DNA of 64,000 bases from Blasia pusilla (taxonomy: Eukaryota > Marchantiophyta > Marchantiopsida > Blasiales). The DNA is taken from NCBI GenBank assembly GCA_050084515.1, contig CM114273.1, forward strand, positions 18,600,001 through 18,664,000, read 5' to 3'. The notes under the pieces are model-generated. The model worked only from the letters and a program-made list of their open reading frames with translations. It was not told the origin of the DNA and made no database searches. The position numbers and the translations under genes were made by a program. The stretch's first letter is position 1, and every line of letters begins with the position of its first letter. This document shows, piece by piece, positions 43,964 through 55,924 of this stretch.

Positions 43964-44656
43964 GTGCAGGGTGGAATGGAATCACTTCTCAAAATCTTTC
44001 CTTTGTTATGATGAGCTTACTTGCAAAGGGTGCAAGCCATCTGATTCCGACCGGTTGCAAGAGTTGCAACCTGTAAAATTCCGACGGGTTGGGAGGGGTG
44101 CAGCTTCTCGGTTTCTCAGATTTAGGATCTGAATGAAGGGACATCAGATCCTCTTTACTCCAGACAGCTAACAATCTTTTGGCTGAATTATCGTCTCGTG
44201 TGTTCACATTTCACAAAGTTGGTCTTGAATAGACATCATTCATTATGGGGAAATTCAGGGGAGGCCATGATGCAGGCAAAAATCCTTGCAAAAAGAGAGG
44301 TTGGCATCGTACCGATGCGCATTCGGGTGGTCCTCCAACAAAAATACCCCTGGGCACAACTTACTGTGGACTGAGAGAGGCAATGTTAAGAAACTTAGGC
44401 TCACATGGAGAGTGATGGAAAAAACATTTTAATGGTCTTATGATGTCTACTTGTTTTTTGCCCCCTGGAAAAAAGAGTTTTCTTTAGGCCTGAATGTGCA
44501 CCACTACCTACTCTCTTCTAAAGATTTCATGAATTGAAAGCAAACAAAAATTTCAAATATGTCAAATTTTTTTGAAGAGAGGAGGCGGATTTGGCCCTTT
44601 TTTTTTTGAAGAGAGACTCTCCTCTCTTCCTCTCTCTTGCCAGAATACCAACCCCC
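43964..44656 (+). other. 3' flank and right terminus of MULE copy 1 (second part)
   Basis: This continues the sequence cut at 8641. It contains one degenerate palindrome (about 44030-44090), the subterminal 'GTCTTATGATGTCTAC' block and the terminus ...ATACCAACCCCC. Confidence 0.72.
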
Positions 44657-45277
44657 AGAGCAAACTGCTCAACTTTTCTTCACTAATTACACTTTCCCAC
44701 AGTGAAATTGCTACTACAAGAGCTCTGAATGTTAGAATCAAGAAATTTTGGATGCGTTGGAAAGATCTCAACAAGCTCTATAAGATAGTTGGAACCAGAC
44801 TTTAGCATTTTTCTGGCCGCGGCCGATCCAGATGGCTAAATCGACCGGGAAAGCCCTAAAAAACGCCTCCAAAGTTTTATCACCGTTAAAGCTCCACCTA
44901 AAATCTGCACCCACTGAGCTTTGAGCAAAATTTCCTTCTCCCAAACTGAAATTGTGCCTTCTCTTGCCTCTCTTATCTCCTCAAACACCAAGAATTTCAA
45001 GTGATGTTCTCCTATCGCTATGATACTATGTGGAAAATTGCTAAAGAAGCATAACGGGTGGGGAACCGCTCTCACACTCACGCACCACCATGGAGAAAAA
45101 AATTTGCAATGAGAGAATGAGTGGAGGCTAGTCCCCTTCTTAATTATATAGGGTTTGTACAAGCAACCCTAACCCTAATCTTAACCATAGTCTCAAATTA
45201 GACTAACTGTGATTAACTAACCCTAGTTAAGATAATCGCGCTTAATTAATTAACCAAGATTAAGCTTCCCTTCTTTG
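44657..45277. other. Unclassified DNA flanking the MULE nest
   Basis: No recognised gene. A minus-strand open frame (44836-45162) has some protein-like composition ('SVWEKEILLKAQWVQILGG') but no recognised family. A tract of 'ACCCTAACCCTAATCTTAACC' character (45165-45190) is too short and irregular to be telomeric. Confidence 0.4.
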
Positions 45278-46139
45278 TGTGAGTACCAAATGTAGGAGTT
45301 CAGGTGTCTCATGAGCTTGACTGTAGCTGAATCTTCAATACTTAGGAAGATGAAGGGTTGGAGAATCTAAATGGAGGAGGGTAGGATTAGTAGTTAGAAA
45401 TCTAGAATATAATAGGAAGACCAATCAAAAATTGTGAAGACTATTTAAAGAGCACATTAGTAGAAGCAAGGGGTCATTCCCTGGTGTCTTGAATCTTCCA
45501 AATACTTGTGATTGAGCAGATGAAGAGGGACTATTTCTGTGTATCTTGAATTTCTAGTGCTTGTGAGGATTGGGTGAATAGGTTGTTGGGGGATGATCCA
45601 AGCTGAAGAGTCTTTTACTTTCTGAAGCTTGTAATACTTTCTAGTTCTTTCCACTCTTTGATGCAAAAGAAGAGTCTTCTCTCATGTTTTCTGATGTGCG
45701 GAGTTAAATGTAAAACCTTATTGGGCTACAATAAAGATGAGAGTTGAGTCTTGTTGTTTCAGAATTCCAAAGATAATCAAGAAAAGCGTAAGAAAGCTGT
45801 TAGAGAGTGAGTAACATGCCGTGACAAATTCAATTCTGAAAGTAGGGTGACCCGCCATTCTTGAGTTCTCTTTGAGATCTTCGTTGGAGCTTTGTTATTC
45901 CAGATTCGAAAGAGTCTTCGTCTTGAGAAGAGTCTTTTCCAAAAGGGAAGAAAATCCTTTTATTCTTTTGTACTTGTAAAGATAGGGTAGTTGTAGTTAG
46001 TCAGTAAAGTTAGTGAAAAAGGAGTATTTCTTATTATTTTTATAAAACCTCTCTTTATTCAGGAAACAATGGTCTCTTGGGAACAAACTTAATACTTTGC
46101 GATAGAAAGAGTATCTTTTTCCTTGGGTTGTACATTACA
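45278..46139 (+). mobile_element. Probable diverged solo LTR related to Ty3 element A
   Basis: The block shares landmarks in order with the LTRs of element A: a TGTGAGTACC-like start, 'TTCTGATGTGCG', 'CATTCTTGAG-TCTC', 'CAATGGTCTCTTGGGAACAAAC' and the end 'TACATTACA'. No primer site follows, so it is not a 5' LTR with an internal region. I cannot find a matching target duplication, so the left boundary is uncertain. Confidence 0.5.
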
Positions 46140-47200
46140 GTGCCATTCACAATGCCTCCATCCCCTCCCCTCCCCTCCCCTCTCTCTCTCTGGCGCTCTC
46201 TCTGTGGCCCTCTCTCAAAGGACGACTAAAGAATTGTTTTCTGCGAAAGATAGCCTACATGCAAAAATTAGCCCATGATTTCGCCATCGTTGGGGTGAAG
46301 GTGAATTGCACCTCCATGATCATCTGGGCAGAAGTGGCAAGTCTTGAAGACATCTCCGAATAGAGTCTCGGGTGAACTCGATCAAGGCCATACATCCCTT
46401 ACATATGACGTACATCAAGTCTTGATAGAATTCAAGACAAGACATCATGCAAAGGGGACATTACAGAGCAAGCACAAATCCCTTACATACGACGTACAAC
46501 AAGTCTTGATAGAATTCAAGACAAGACATCATGCAAAGAGGTCATTACAGAGCAAGCACAAATCTCATCTTTCGGAACTATGCTTTTGGGATCTTCGGCT
46601 GTTTCCATGTTCGCTGTGTACACACCTTCCTTCCACCCACGACTCCAACTTGCACTCCAACTCAAACTTTCACTCGGATGAGAGGTGACTTTCCACAATT
46701 ATACCAATTACTATAGTAACTATGATACCAATTGTGCGGATGAGGGGCTCACAAGCCTCTCACTAGTGCCAATGACTACCTCACAAGCCACTAACCAATA
46801 CCATAAGCCTATGATTTTTTTGTGGGATGTAGTTTAGGTACCACTTTCCACAAGGTGCAATTAAATTGTGCTTCACTTCTTATAGAAAGTGAAGAATTTT
46901 TTATTTCCAGTTTTAATAACTCCCTTGTGTTCCCTTAATAATATAGATTTGTTTCCTCTTTCTATTCGTATCAACTTACTAGACTCGCTAGGACAAGTGT
47001 CATGCTCCACTTCAATATAAAACAATCCTCATAGAAATGAAGGAAAGTTTAAAATAACTCAAAAAAACCTCCCAAGAAGACTAAGAGGTGAAAGAGGCTA
47101 AAAGTATACAAGAATGAAATTACGAGAAACTACACTCTGGATGATTAGGACAAAAAATGTGAGTAAAGTAAATGGCAGCTCCCTAGCGTCCGCGTGATAC
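46140..47200. other. Host-like non-coding DNA with simple repeats
   Basis: Contains a CCCCT/CTCTCT microsatellite (about 46155-46210) and an 85-bp tandem duplication (46390-46560). I see no gene. Confidence 0.5.
46390..46560. repeat. Two-copy tandem repeat, about 85 bp
   Basis: The units share 'AAGTCTTGATAGAATTCAAG' and 'TTACAGAGCAAGCACAAATC', with a few differences. Confidence 0.85.
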
Positions 47201-47268
47201 ACGGATTTCAGGATTGTTCAAACAAGCACCTGTCTTGTTGGGAACATTCTCCGTGCGACACGCGTCCT

Positions 47269-47324
47269 GCGTCTCCATGTCTCTTCAACGCGGCACTCTT
47301 CGCGTTGAAGAGATATGGAGACGC
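47269..47324. repeat. 56-bp hairpin-forming inverted repeat
   Basis: 24-bp arms (47269-47292 and 47301-47324) with one mismatch around an 8-base loop GCACTCTT. It is unrelated to the MULE palindromes. It could be a small-RNA hairpin, a structured site or chance debris of a foldback element. Confidence 0.85.
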
Positions 47325-49188
47325 TTGACAGTTGGAATGTCCAGCGCATCCGGAGGGTTCCACGCTTATCACCGTCAGTCACCTCAAGGCGGCGGCTGTG
47401 CAGCAACTCCGCGTTCTGAGCCCGCAGACATGGATCAAATCGCGCTGGGTTCCGGATGTGGATGACATGGAACTCACAAAGAAGAGTGGGCAAACCTGCA
47501 AATGCGTTGGAATCTTTTGACCTTCACTGGCGATGGCTCCAGCTGATGCCACATGCAGGCGCGCGCGGCAGTTCTTCAGACGATAGCGTTCGTAACCTCT
47601 CGATCTTCATATTTGAGGCAACTAGGAGCATAAGGATATCTCAGAGACACACAAGCGCTCCGGCACGAAGTTGGGAAAGTGGAGAGAGAGATGTCAAAAA
47701 AGTGCGGAACGCGGGTATCAGAAAAGTCCAGGTGCACGTGCCAGTGCATCGGACTTAGATTTTGAGAGGAATCCGCGAGGATATGCCTCGTTACTCATCC
47801 TCACAGATCTTGGAAACTCGCCCAGTTTGTTGTAACACAGCTGCAGTCACGGACTTCGTTACGGCCTCTACGAAACAACTACTATTTTTTTCTTCTTCAT
47901 CCACTAGCCCTATCACGTGGATTCCACCATCAATTCACCACTCGCCATCTCTTCCCACACGAATTTCTTCTCTTCTCAAAGGGCCACACTGGTTTAATGT
48001 AGAGAGTGGCTTGCGGGTAATCACACCTTTCCAGCAACAAGCCTTAGTCAACCCAGCAGACAAGGGTTTTATCCTGCTTTAGCAGGTATCTGCATATTGT
48101 GTTCCAGTGACACGCGCTCCTGAGAAAGCTTTTGATAAGCCATCTTAAACCCTGTTCGTAAGGGATGGTCCAATTTCCCTTTCTGGAAAGCCCGGACGCG
48201 AACTTTGGACATTCTTGTCCACATGGATTGCCTTAAGTACCCCAATTGTGCGTCGTTTTGGAGGGCCATGAAATATAGGAAGATATCTGAAAATTAGATC
48301 TGGGAGAACGCGTCTTGTCTACTAACATATTTGATTTGAAGATCTGCAGTCGCTGTCAGAGTACGTAGATACTATTTGAACTTAGAAAGCTTCAATCATC
48401 AGATCCGAATGTCGAGATGAGCTTTAATCACTTGAAAGCGATCTGCCTAGAGTAGGCACGTACCGACATTCTACGATTACCATGCAGACAGCGGGAATGG
48501 TGTAATCTATGCTATTAACACATTTTTTAAGATGCCGAGAGAGGGGCTAAGAAATTGATAGAAAATACCTAGATTACGATCACGGTTACGGTCACGGCTA
48601 TCCCTGTGCATAGCACGAGCGTTCTTATTATATTTGCTGCCTGGCGTGAAGATGTGGAAAGAAGCTTCAAGTAACTTGTGCAAGGAGAAGATTGAAGAAG
48701 AATCTTCTATATTTTGCGATGTCTAGTACAGAGGAACTCATCACAGAGTTTCGGACAATTTAATTCAAGTGATGAGAGCACAATACATGTTTTGGAACCC
48801 AAAATCTTTAATCATCAAATCCCAGTTGTAGACATGAGCTGAGTTTGCTTGAACCATAAGTTGTACGCAAGTACGGCATTGAGAATCTTCGACGAGATCT
48901 ATAGCTCGTGAACTATCTGTGCTTCCTTCTTCCTAGAGTGGACGTAGCCGCCTGTGGAATAAAACTTGTGATGGTAACTGAATCGTTCAACAGTAGAGGT
49001 AACTGACCGTGGTGATTTTGAAACGAAATGTTCTGATCTTCAGCCTCATGTACACAATTGAGCACTGCTGGGCACTATGTACAATCGAGCATTTGGCCGG
49101 TGCTTCGACTGTCTACTTATCTAATATGCTGAGTCTGAATATCTTGCTCTCTTTCTCTTTGCACTCTCGTATTGATCAGTGATCAAGG
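47325..49188. other. Non-coding or unrecognised host-like DNA
   Basis: No open frame here has a recognisable motif or a sister copy in the window. No RNA gene was seen. Confidence 0.4.
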
Positions 49189-49563
49189 TCACATTAATAA
49201 AACTGCTGCAAAAGCGTTCGAGAAGTGCAGCTGCAAGTGCTCTATTTTCAAATGCCAATTCTTGCATATCTTAAACGCAACCTGAATTAAGGATTCTGTC
49301 ACATGCATGAAATACGGATTCAGCCAGGCTCGGGCTCTTTCTCCCTTCGTTGGAAAGAATTTCTTTCTGCACACCACATCCACGTCCACCTCAAAATTCA
49401 CTTCACCGAATTCCAAAATCCAGGTGTCAGTGTGTGGCGAGCATCCCACGCGGACGCTCTTTCCCACCAAAGTAGCTGCCAGCGTGCTGAGCCATGTTGC
49501 GCCAAAACAGATCGATAGTTTCAGTGAGTCCACACAATCATCGATATCGACACAACTCTTCAT
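49189..49563 (-). CDS. Uncharacterised open frame, possibly a host exon
   Basis: A 124-residue frame with ordinary amino acid composition ('TDTWILEFGEVNFEVDVDVV' and 'ARAWLNPYFMHVTESLIQV'). No family recognised. It lies downstream on the same strand as the HMA-like segment at 49603-49806 and could belong to the same transcript. Confidence 0.3.
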   Translation of the reverse strand: MKSCVDIDDCVDSLKLSICFGATWLSTLAATLVGKSVRVGCSPHTDTWILEFGEVNFEVDVDVVCRKKFFPTKGERARAWLNPYFMHVTESLIQVAFKICKNWHLKIEHLQLHFSNAFAAVLLM

Positions 49564-49602
49564 TCACTTGGACGAGTTCCAATGATCAGATCGGTGTCGA
49601 AA

Positions 49603-49806
49603 TCAACTCCACAAAGCCGCTCTCTTGAATGCCTTCTTAGCCACTCTCATAACCTCATCCGTATCAGCGACTCCCGTGATAGTCACCTTATGATGCTCAG
49701 CGTCGCATTTCACGGACATCACTCCTGCGACAGACCCACGGGCGACGTGAGCGCCAGATCGAGCAACGTCGCAAATAATTTCGATATACACCACCACAAG
49801 CAGCAA
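49603..49806 (-). CDS. HMA-like (heavy-metal-associated) domain exon
   Basis: The segment 'VAGVMSVKCDAEHHKVTITG', then 'DTDEVMRVAKKAFKRAALW', matches the second half of plant HMA domains (pattern GV-SV--D---KVTVTG---p--v----k---ka-lW). The metal-binding CxxC that normally precedes it is not visible ('CDVARSG'), so metal binding is doubtful. The first codon is TTG, so the true start is probably an upstream exon. The likely relatives are HIPP-type proteins. It is one of few host-gene candidates in the window. Confidence 0.45.
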   Translation of the reverse strand: MLLVVVYIEIICDVARSGAHVARGSVAGVMSVKCDAEHHKVTITGVADTDEVMRVAKKAFKRAALWS

Positions 49807-50123
49807 GCAAGAAAGGGGGAAATTGTAGCCACAAACTAGGCTTGTGCATAATTCACCATAAGTCAGTTAAAACAGGTCGGATCGCAGCCCATCACCCGAG
49901 TGTCGAGTCTTACCGTCCACGTCAAGGAGTTTTCTCACAACTCTTTCTTCACAGGCTTCGCAGCATATCGGTACTTTCAGCAGAAGAGTCTGCACAGTCA
50001 GACATGAGCGTCCGTCACATCGATAGAGAAGGAGAGACCGAGTTGGAATCTCTAAAAACCAAAATGATCAAAGCATGTTAAAAATATAGGTTCAGCGGGA
50101 ACAGAGGAACTACGACTCAGAAG

Positions 50124-50714
50124 TTAGAACTCCAACTGTTCACCATAGATCTGTATAAATGTGCGAATCTGTTCTAAATGTATCTGCACAGGGTCGTCGT
50201 GATGTCTACTTACATAAGGAGATTTGTGCACGCGACCTGCGGGCACCACTGGCACCACAGGAGTGTGACTGATGACAGTGGAGTGAGGAACGGCCGTTGT
50301 ACTTGTTGATATACGAGGATCGGCAGACATCGCTTGGGGGCTTGTAGTATGCGGATTTGGCGAGGAGTGTAAATTTCCATGGACTCTCGCACCTGCACCT
50401 GGTGGCGGTGCTTGCGCATGCGCAATTGGGCCGTGCCGTGGTCCATTGGCATGCGCGACTTGGGCGGCCGATACTGGACCATGCCGTGATGCTTGTTGTA
50501 CTTGTCCAACAGGAGCTCCTTGTACATGCCTGGGTCTGGCAGTGTGGTGATCCGGATAAGGATCTCTCGCAGAATTATAGTATGGATCTGCTGCAGCTCT
50601 TTGTTGCGTGGGACTTGCTGCGTGGGCCGCGGCTAGATAGTGGTACTTCACAGGTGAGGGATTTACTCCATCGACGAGCCAGACGGGCTCGGAGTCGTCA
50701 ATTCCATAGAACAT
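50124..50714 (-). CDS. Pro/His/Ala-rich open frame, possible host exon
   Basis: The 196-residue frame starts 'MFYGIDDSEPVWLVDGVNPS', directly after a splice-acceptor-like GCGCAG, and continues as a low-complexity Pro/His/Ala/Gln region to a stop. An upstream piece ('VSEISEDVVRKS' before GTATCT, near 50850) could be a preceding exon, but the reading phase does not join cleanly. No family recognised. Confidence 0.35.
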   Translation of the reverse strand: MFYGIDDSEPVWLVDGVNPSPVKYHYLAAAHAASPTQQRAAADPYYNSARDPYPDHHTARPRHVQGAPVGQVQQASRHGPVSAAQVAHANGPRHGPIAHAQAPPPGAGARVHGNLHSSPNPHTTSPQAMSADPRISTSTTAVPHSTVISHTPVVPVVPAGRVHKSPYVSRHHDDPVQIHLEQIRTFIQIYGEQLEF

Positions 50715-51649
50715 CTGCGCGCAAAATCAGGCAAGGTTAGCACAGAGAACTCCGACCTGAGAACTCGAGTATAAATTTGAAGCACTGACAGTAGTGGTGT
50801 CATTCGAGTAGAGAATGGCGGAGCCCAGAATAGCTTGCAGATACCTGATTTACGGACAACATCTTCGCTGATTTCCGAAACCTTCACGAGACAGTTTTTG
50901 AATCGGGTGACTGAAGCCGAAAGTGTGCTATAGCGCAGCGCAGTCTCCCCAGAGAAGCCTCAAAGACGATTTGCAACTGATCGGCAGGTCGGCTTTGTAA
51001 GGTCAACGACTGTCGCGTTATATTTCACGAACTTCTTCCCTTACCTCGAGAGGATTCGACAGTGGACTATTACAAAATGTACAGTGAGTAAACATGAAAC
51101 CGGCTGCAGTTAAGGAATTTTGGTCTGAGAGTTCTGACTACCAGTAGTCTGGGAAAAGCAGCTGGCGCTGTAGGATCGCGTCCACTGTCAGTGTCCTCCA
51201 CCACTCCGATTCTTCTCGAACTACACTTGTACGGAGCGGACGACTTGTGCAGCAGTTTTATCAGCTGCTGCAACGGGGATCACGATTCACGAGAAAATCT
51301 CACGTAGAGGGGACTCGTGAGGCGATACGAATTCGGTGGTCGCAAGAATGATTGTTCAAGTCGACGAGCCAAGTGATATTGGCCCGTGTCTGTCTTGCAG
51401 TGCCTCGCTCGGTCACTGCAGGGCTCAGGCGGAAGCTTAAAGATACCATTTTCAAGTTAACAAAGGGTGGTTTGCCGCGTGTCACAACCTACGCGGACTG
51501 AGAGCTTTTGGCCACTTTCACCGTCGGCTCGATCGCCACGTGGGAGCCGCAGAGATATTTGTGTTCCTCGGACTTCCTCGGGAGTCATGGAGTAGGGTCT
51601 AAGCAAATGTTGCTGTAAGGCCCTTCTAAATTTATATTATTACTAGTAA
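50715..51649. other. Host-like DNA next to the Helitron
   Basis: Nothing recognisable beyond the possible upstream exon near 50850-50890. GC content falls abruptly at about 51630, which probably marks the edge of the AT-rich Helitron-type element. Confidence 0.4.
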
Positions 51650-51767
51650 GAATGCATCAAAATTAAGCACATACAAAATTAATCATATTATCCATACTAA
51701 TAAGTATTATAACATTTAGAAAATGCATATCAATATAAAATTTTACATATATAATGTTATTTTAATT

Positions 51768-52186
51768 TTAATTTAGCACTTCATTACATATAATATTCTT
51801 AGTGTAAATATCTATTTTGTTAATAACATTTTCATTTTCTGTCATAATATAAATAGAATTTCTCGAGTCTACTCTTGACAAGGCAACATCCAATTGCCCA
51901 TGAGAAAATATTGGATTGGGCAAGTAAATACCAACTCTATCTAATGTTTGACCTTGAGACTTATTAATAGTCATTGCAAAAGCAGGACGGATAGGAAATT
52001 GAAATTGTCGTAAATCAAAAGGTAGGCCGCAATCAGAAGCAATCAATGGAATGCGCGGAATGAAAACTCGAGTTGCAATGTTTTTTCCCGTGATAGTTTC
52101 CGCATCTATAAGATGTTGACTAAAGCCAACTATCACCAGCCGAGTCCCGTTTGCTTGTCCCTTTGCTCCATTCACATTCCGTAATA
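51768..52186 (-). pseudogene. Helitron helicase, C-terminal part
   Basis: Starting at the junction the frame reads 'LLRNVNGAKGQANGTRL', then 'IPRIPLIASDCGLPFDLRQF', 'QFPIRPAFAMTINKSQGQTL' and 'FSHGQLDVALSRV'. These are the last conserved motifs of the Pif1/RecD-like helicase of plant Helitrons. It continues the frame that breaks at 61905 ('LKIGAPII'). Confidence 0.88.
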
Positions 52187-52187
52187 G

Positions 52188-54290
52188 CTATCACGATTGT
52201 TAGGATGGATCGGTGGAATCTAGCAGAGCGTCTTCATGAGTAGTGGAGGATAGGCCCAGGAGGTCGAGAATGACCTGTTGAGGCCCCGGGAAACCTGAGA
52301 GAGCAGGTTTCCCTTCGTTTCGGCTCATTTGGAGCCATATAGGGAAACTTACTATTTCGGGTAAGTTTCCATGTTGGGGATGGTCGACTTTATATTTTTG
52401 GTAAGTGACCCTTGACCTCCTACATCAGGTCAAGAGGCAAGGAGGGGACTTGGGAGCATAGGTTACCATGGAGAGAGCTTGGGAGAGGGGAGGGATATAC
52501 CTCAAGGAGAGAGAGCTTGAGAGCTCATTCTCTCTTTGTTGAACCTCTTGGCATGAGGGGGCGGAGCTATGGTCCCTTGCCTTGTGAGTGTAACCCAAGC
52601 CTCTCATTAGGAGAGTGGGTTTGGTTTGACATAAGAGAGAGTGCACACCTTTGAGAGCTATGGTGTAGAGAGAGATTGGATCTTACTTTACAAAGAGAAT
52701 GAGAGAATGAGAGAGTGAGAGAGCTTCATTGGGGAGCTCGCTGGTCACTCGCTGTTTTTGGAGGTTGGGGATTGTGTTCCCCATTCAGCAGCTCATGGGA
52801 GTGCTCACCGGAGCAAGGGCTGCTTTGATTGTTCTTTGCATTTGCCGATTTTTCGTGTGGAAGAGTGGCGCGCGGAAGCGCTGCCCAATTTTTGATAGGG
52901 ATTGATTATGGGGACGGGTTGCCCCATGCCGGTGCTCTCGGAAGCACCATATAGCTTGCTGATTTGTATTTTTACAGGTTTTACATTTTGGTTGGGAGAA
53001 ATCAGCGCTTAAGCGCTGCCAAATTTTGTGTAGGAGAAAGAGACATTGGGCTTTACAACAATCCCCATAAGTTTTTACTGGAATGTCCAATTCCAAATAT
53101 TTTTTCATGCCGTCGTAGATTGTGAAGTTGTGCATGTTGTGCAATAAACGATGTGCAATTTGGAGTTGCAAGTAAAAATTTATAATCAATCTTGCAAAAC
53201 TACCATTGTTAGGCAATTTTTAGGGTTAAATTGTTCAAACCCTAAACCAGCCGCCACGCCGGCGGCGGCCGTCGCCATCATAGTTACCGTCACCGGTCAA
53301 CGGTCAACCGTCACCGTCAATGGCCAACCGTCACCATCAAAGGTCAAACCGTCACCGTCAACGGTCCACCATCGGCCGTTGCCATTGCCCAGCGGTGCTC
53401 AGAGCCGCATTCGCCAGTTGTCCACCCTTTGGTTGCCATTGCCGCCATTGCGGAGTGGAGGGTCTTCCACGATGTTCGTTGATTCTCTGACTTGTGTCGC
53501 CACCACGTACTTTGTTTTGGCCGCCACCGTCATCGAAGTTTCGTCGTCATCCAGTGATGGCGGATGACCTCCGGTTATGGTGTTTGAGTTTTCATTTCAT
53601 GCTGCTATGTTGTGATTGGTAGGCGCTCGACCATGATCGAGTACCGTGCCGTGACGCCCGTAGCCGCAACGCGCCGCCGATTGCCGCTTGTGGCCGCACC
53701 GCACTGTCTCCATCGTGGAGCCGCATCGTCATTGTGGAGCAGAGTGTGGGTTTATTGTTGATTGAGGAGAGTATGCCGCCAAGTGCCGCATCCCACCATC
53801 AAGGGCCGTGCCGTTCGTAGCCGTTCCGTGCCGCCTGCAACGCCGCACCATTCGATTGGAACCGCACTGTCTATCGAGGAGTTTTGAGCAGCGTTAGTAT
53901 GGGAGGAGTATGACTTGCTGATTGGAGGAGTTGTCTCCACGACCGAGTTGGGATTGAGATTTGCAGTTGCTGAGGAGCGATATCGACATGTGTTCACGTT
54001 ACCCATTCTGGTCCTTTACCCTGCACGTGTGAGGGATTCTGGGATTTGGGTAGTTTATTTGGGGATATTGGGTGTGTGGATGCTGAGAGCATCATTTATG
54101 TATGTGGTTTAGGGGACATAGACGTGTGTGGGATGTCCGGAGTTGAGGGTAGGTTGTCGATGAGATCATAGCCTAGTCGATTTGCCGCACCACGCCGCTT
54201 GTTGCCGCACGTAACACGTCTCGGGGGGGGAGAGTATAGATCGAGTGCCGCATGTTTGGGATGAGTGATTGAGGGATTACTCACAAGGTT
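52188..54290 (+). other. Retroelement B: 5' leader / possible 5' LTR
   Basis: Non-coding. It includes 'GAGAGAGCTTGAGAGCTC'-type purine repeats (52460-52740), 'TTTTTAGGGTTAAATTG' near 53218 and a run of imperfect repeats around 'GTCAACGGTCAACCGTCACC' (53290-53370). A further GC-rich stretch is rich in GCCGC words (53640-53880). Confidence 0.45.
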
Positions 54291-55705
54291 CAGAGTGATC
54301 GGGTGAGAGGGGCACGAGGGTCATCACGGAGTCCGTTCGGGACTTTGAGAGGCGAGGTGGTGAACCCGAGAGTAGCTCTAGAGGTTTTACGCGGAGTGGC
54401 GCGAGGTTTCGAGGGTCTCCACGTGAGGGACCACCTCGACCTCCTTCTGTGTCATCGTCAGACGAGGGGGAGGGTGCAGAGGAGTTTGTGAGCACATCGC
54501 CACACATTGTGAGTGGTCCTACCAGTTGGGCGTACGAGATGGACGATCGGGGTAGAGGACCGCGTAGGTTTTCAAGTGCGGTAGGCACGATTGAGTTGCA
54601 TAATTTCATAGCAGAGTTTAGGAGTTGGTGCGACTCCCAGCGGGCCAGGAACTCTAGAGAGTTCAACCCGTTTATAGCATGGAACGGTATGTTCCTGCAT
54701 TTAGAGGGGGCGCCCATGGACGATTACCATGAGTTCTCTCAAAGATATGCACGTGAGATCGAGGCGTGGAGGCTCTACTATGACCCACATTATGTGTCAT
54801 GGACGGAGCCGTTCCCAGATGAGGAGGAGGAGTCAGGAGAGGCTACTTCCTCTTCCACTAGTGACGTTTTAGGAGGGGTCACTCGCATGGGAGCAATTGC
54901 ACCGTCTAGTCGCGTTCGTCCCAGGTTCAACCTAGTGGTTGAGTTCTTTGCTGAGTTGAGGGCGAGTTACTAAGGGGTACGGTCAGAGAAGTTGCGGAGC
55001 ATCCACGACTTCCAGAGGCGCCCAGGTGAGAGTTTGCGTGAAGCTTACACTCGCTTGCCCCGGTTGATCAACGTCACTCAGGGGGTGATAGAGGCTCAGG
55101 CTATCCAATCAAGGTACGCGATGCTGGACCAGACCCTACGGACACGGATGTAGGAGGGGGTGCTTCTTATGAACACCTCCCCCATGTTGAGAGATGTTTT
55201 TAGGACCACCGAGAACATTGAGCGCAACATGGCAAAGGAGAGCGTAGCCACCATGGGTTCTGGGCAAGAGCAGTCGCGATTGTCTGCGCCACTTGTGCAG
55301 CAACGTGGACTCCGAGATAGGTCGATTGTGGCACCACGAGCTCAACAAGGATACCGGGAGGCCGTGCCACAGAGACCAACGCCTGCATATGCGGCTCAGC
55401 AACAGCCACTTACTATTACTTGTTGGTCATGTGGTGGAGCCCATCATCAGCGCGATTACACTCGTCAGGGTCATGGACGTGTGCCTCAGCATGGAGGAGG
55501 AGATGGTGCTGCACCAGGAAGTTATCAGTGGGACTATTGTCAGAGGTATGGTCATACATGCGCCAGGTGTTTCAGTTTACATCCTAAGTTACGTCCGGAC
55601 CGAGGGCCACAGAGGGCACCACAGCAAATAGCCGGTCCGGGTGGGCCTAGAGATCGTGCATCAAGTGGGCTTGTTGGGGGACGAGGAGCTGGAGTTGCCC
55701 GATAG
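54290..55705 (+). pseudogene. Retroelement B: gag
   Basis: A single frame with a TAA at 54971 and a TAG at 55151. The capsid-like core has 'FIAWNGMFLHLEGAPMDDY', 'VVEFFAELRASY' and 'RRPGESLREAYTRLPRLI', then 'MLRDVFRTTENIERNMAKE'. It ends with a Gln/Arg-rich region and a zinc knuckle 'CWSCGGAHHQRDY' whose last Cys is Tyr, followed by a second Cys/His cluster ('CQRYGHTCARC'). Confidence 0.7.
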
Positions 55706-55924
55706 AGTGGTGGAGCTGCCCATGGAGGAGGTAGAGTACCACCACCTAGACGCACCGAGGGAGACGTCGGGCGTGAGGCTGGGATGGCTGCTCAGATACA
55801 ACAGCTACAGGAGCAGATTGCCGTTATGGCATTGAGGTTACTCGATGCCGGATCCGTGGCATCGACATCATATGGAGCAGCCAGAGATCTAGAGGATCCT
55901 GGTTGGATGTGCGGGGTTGCCTAG

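Larger units (their letters stand above)
1397..44656 (+). mobile_element. MULE copy 1, outermost, interrupted by copies 0 and 2
   Basis: Copy 1 runs from the remnant of its transposase start (1397-1408, minus strand) through its palindrome array, the ParB-methyltransferase gene (2954-7431) and the first part of its 3' flank (to 8641). It resumes after copy 2 at 43964 and ends at 44656 with ...ATACCAACCCCC. The flanking bases AGAGCAAAC are the candidate target duplication, with the partner outside the window. Joining 8641 to 43974 restores a sequence almost the same as copy 2's own flank at 43311-43500, which proves the interruption. Copy 1 is the oldest layer seen here and its genes are the most damaged. 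Confidence 0.8.

Noticed and set aside
45160-45200. Telomere-like repeats
   Set aside because: Only about two irregular CCCTAA units, with no array.
47214-48082. Open frames of 80-106 codons in 47.2-48.1 kb
   Set aside because: No recognisable motif, no sister copy, and some run through the hairpin. There is no support for coding.
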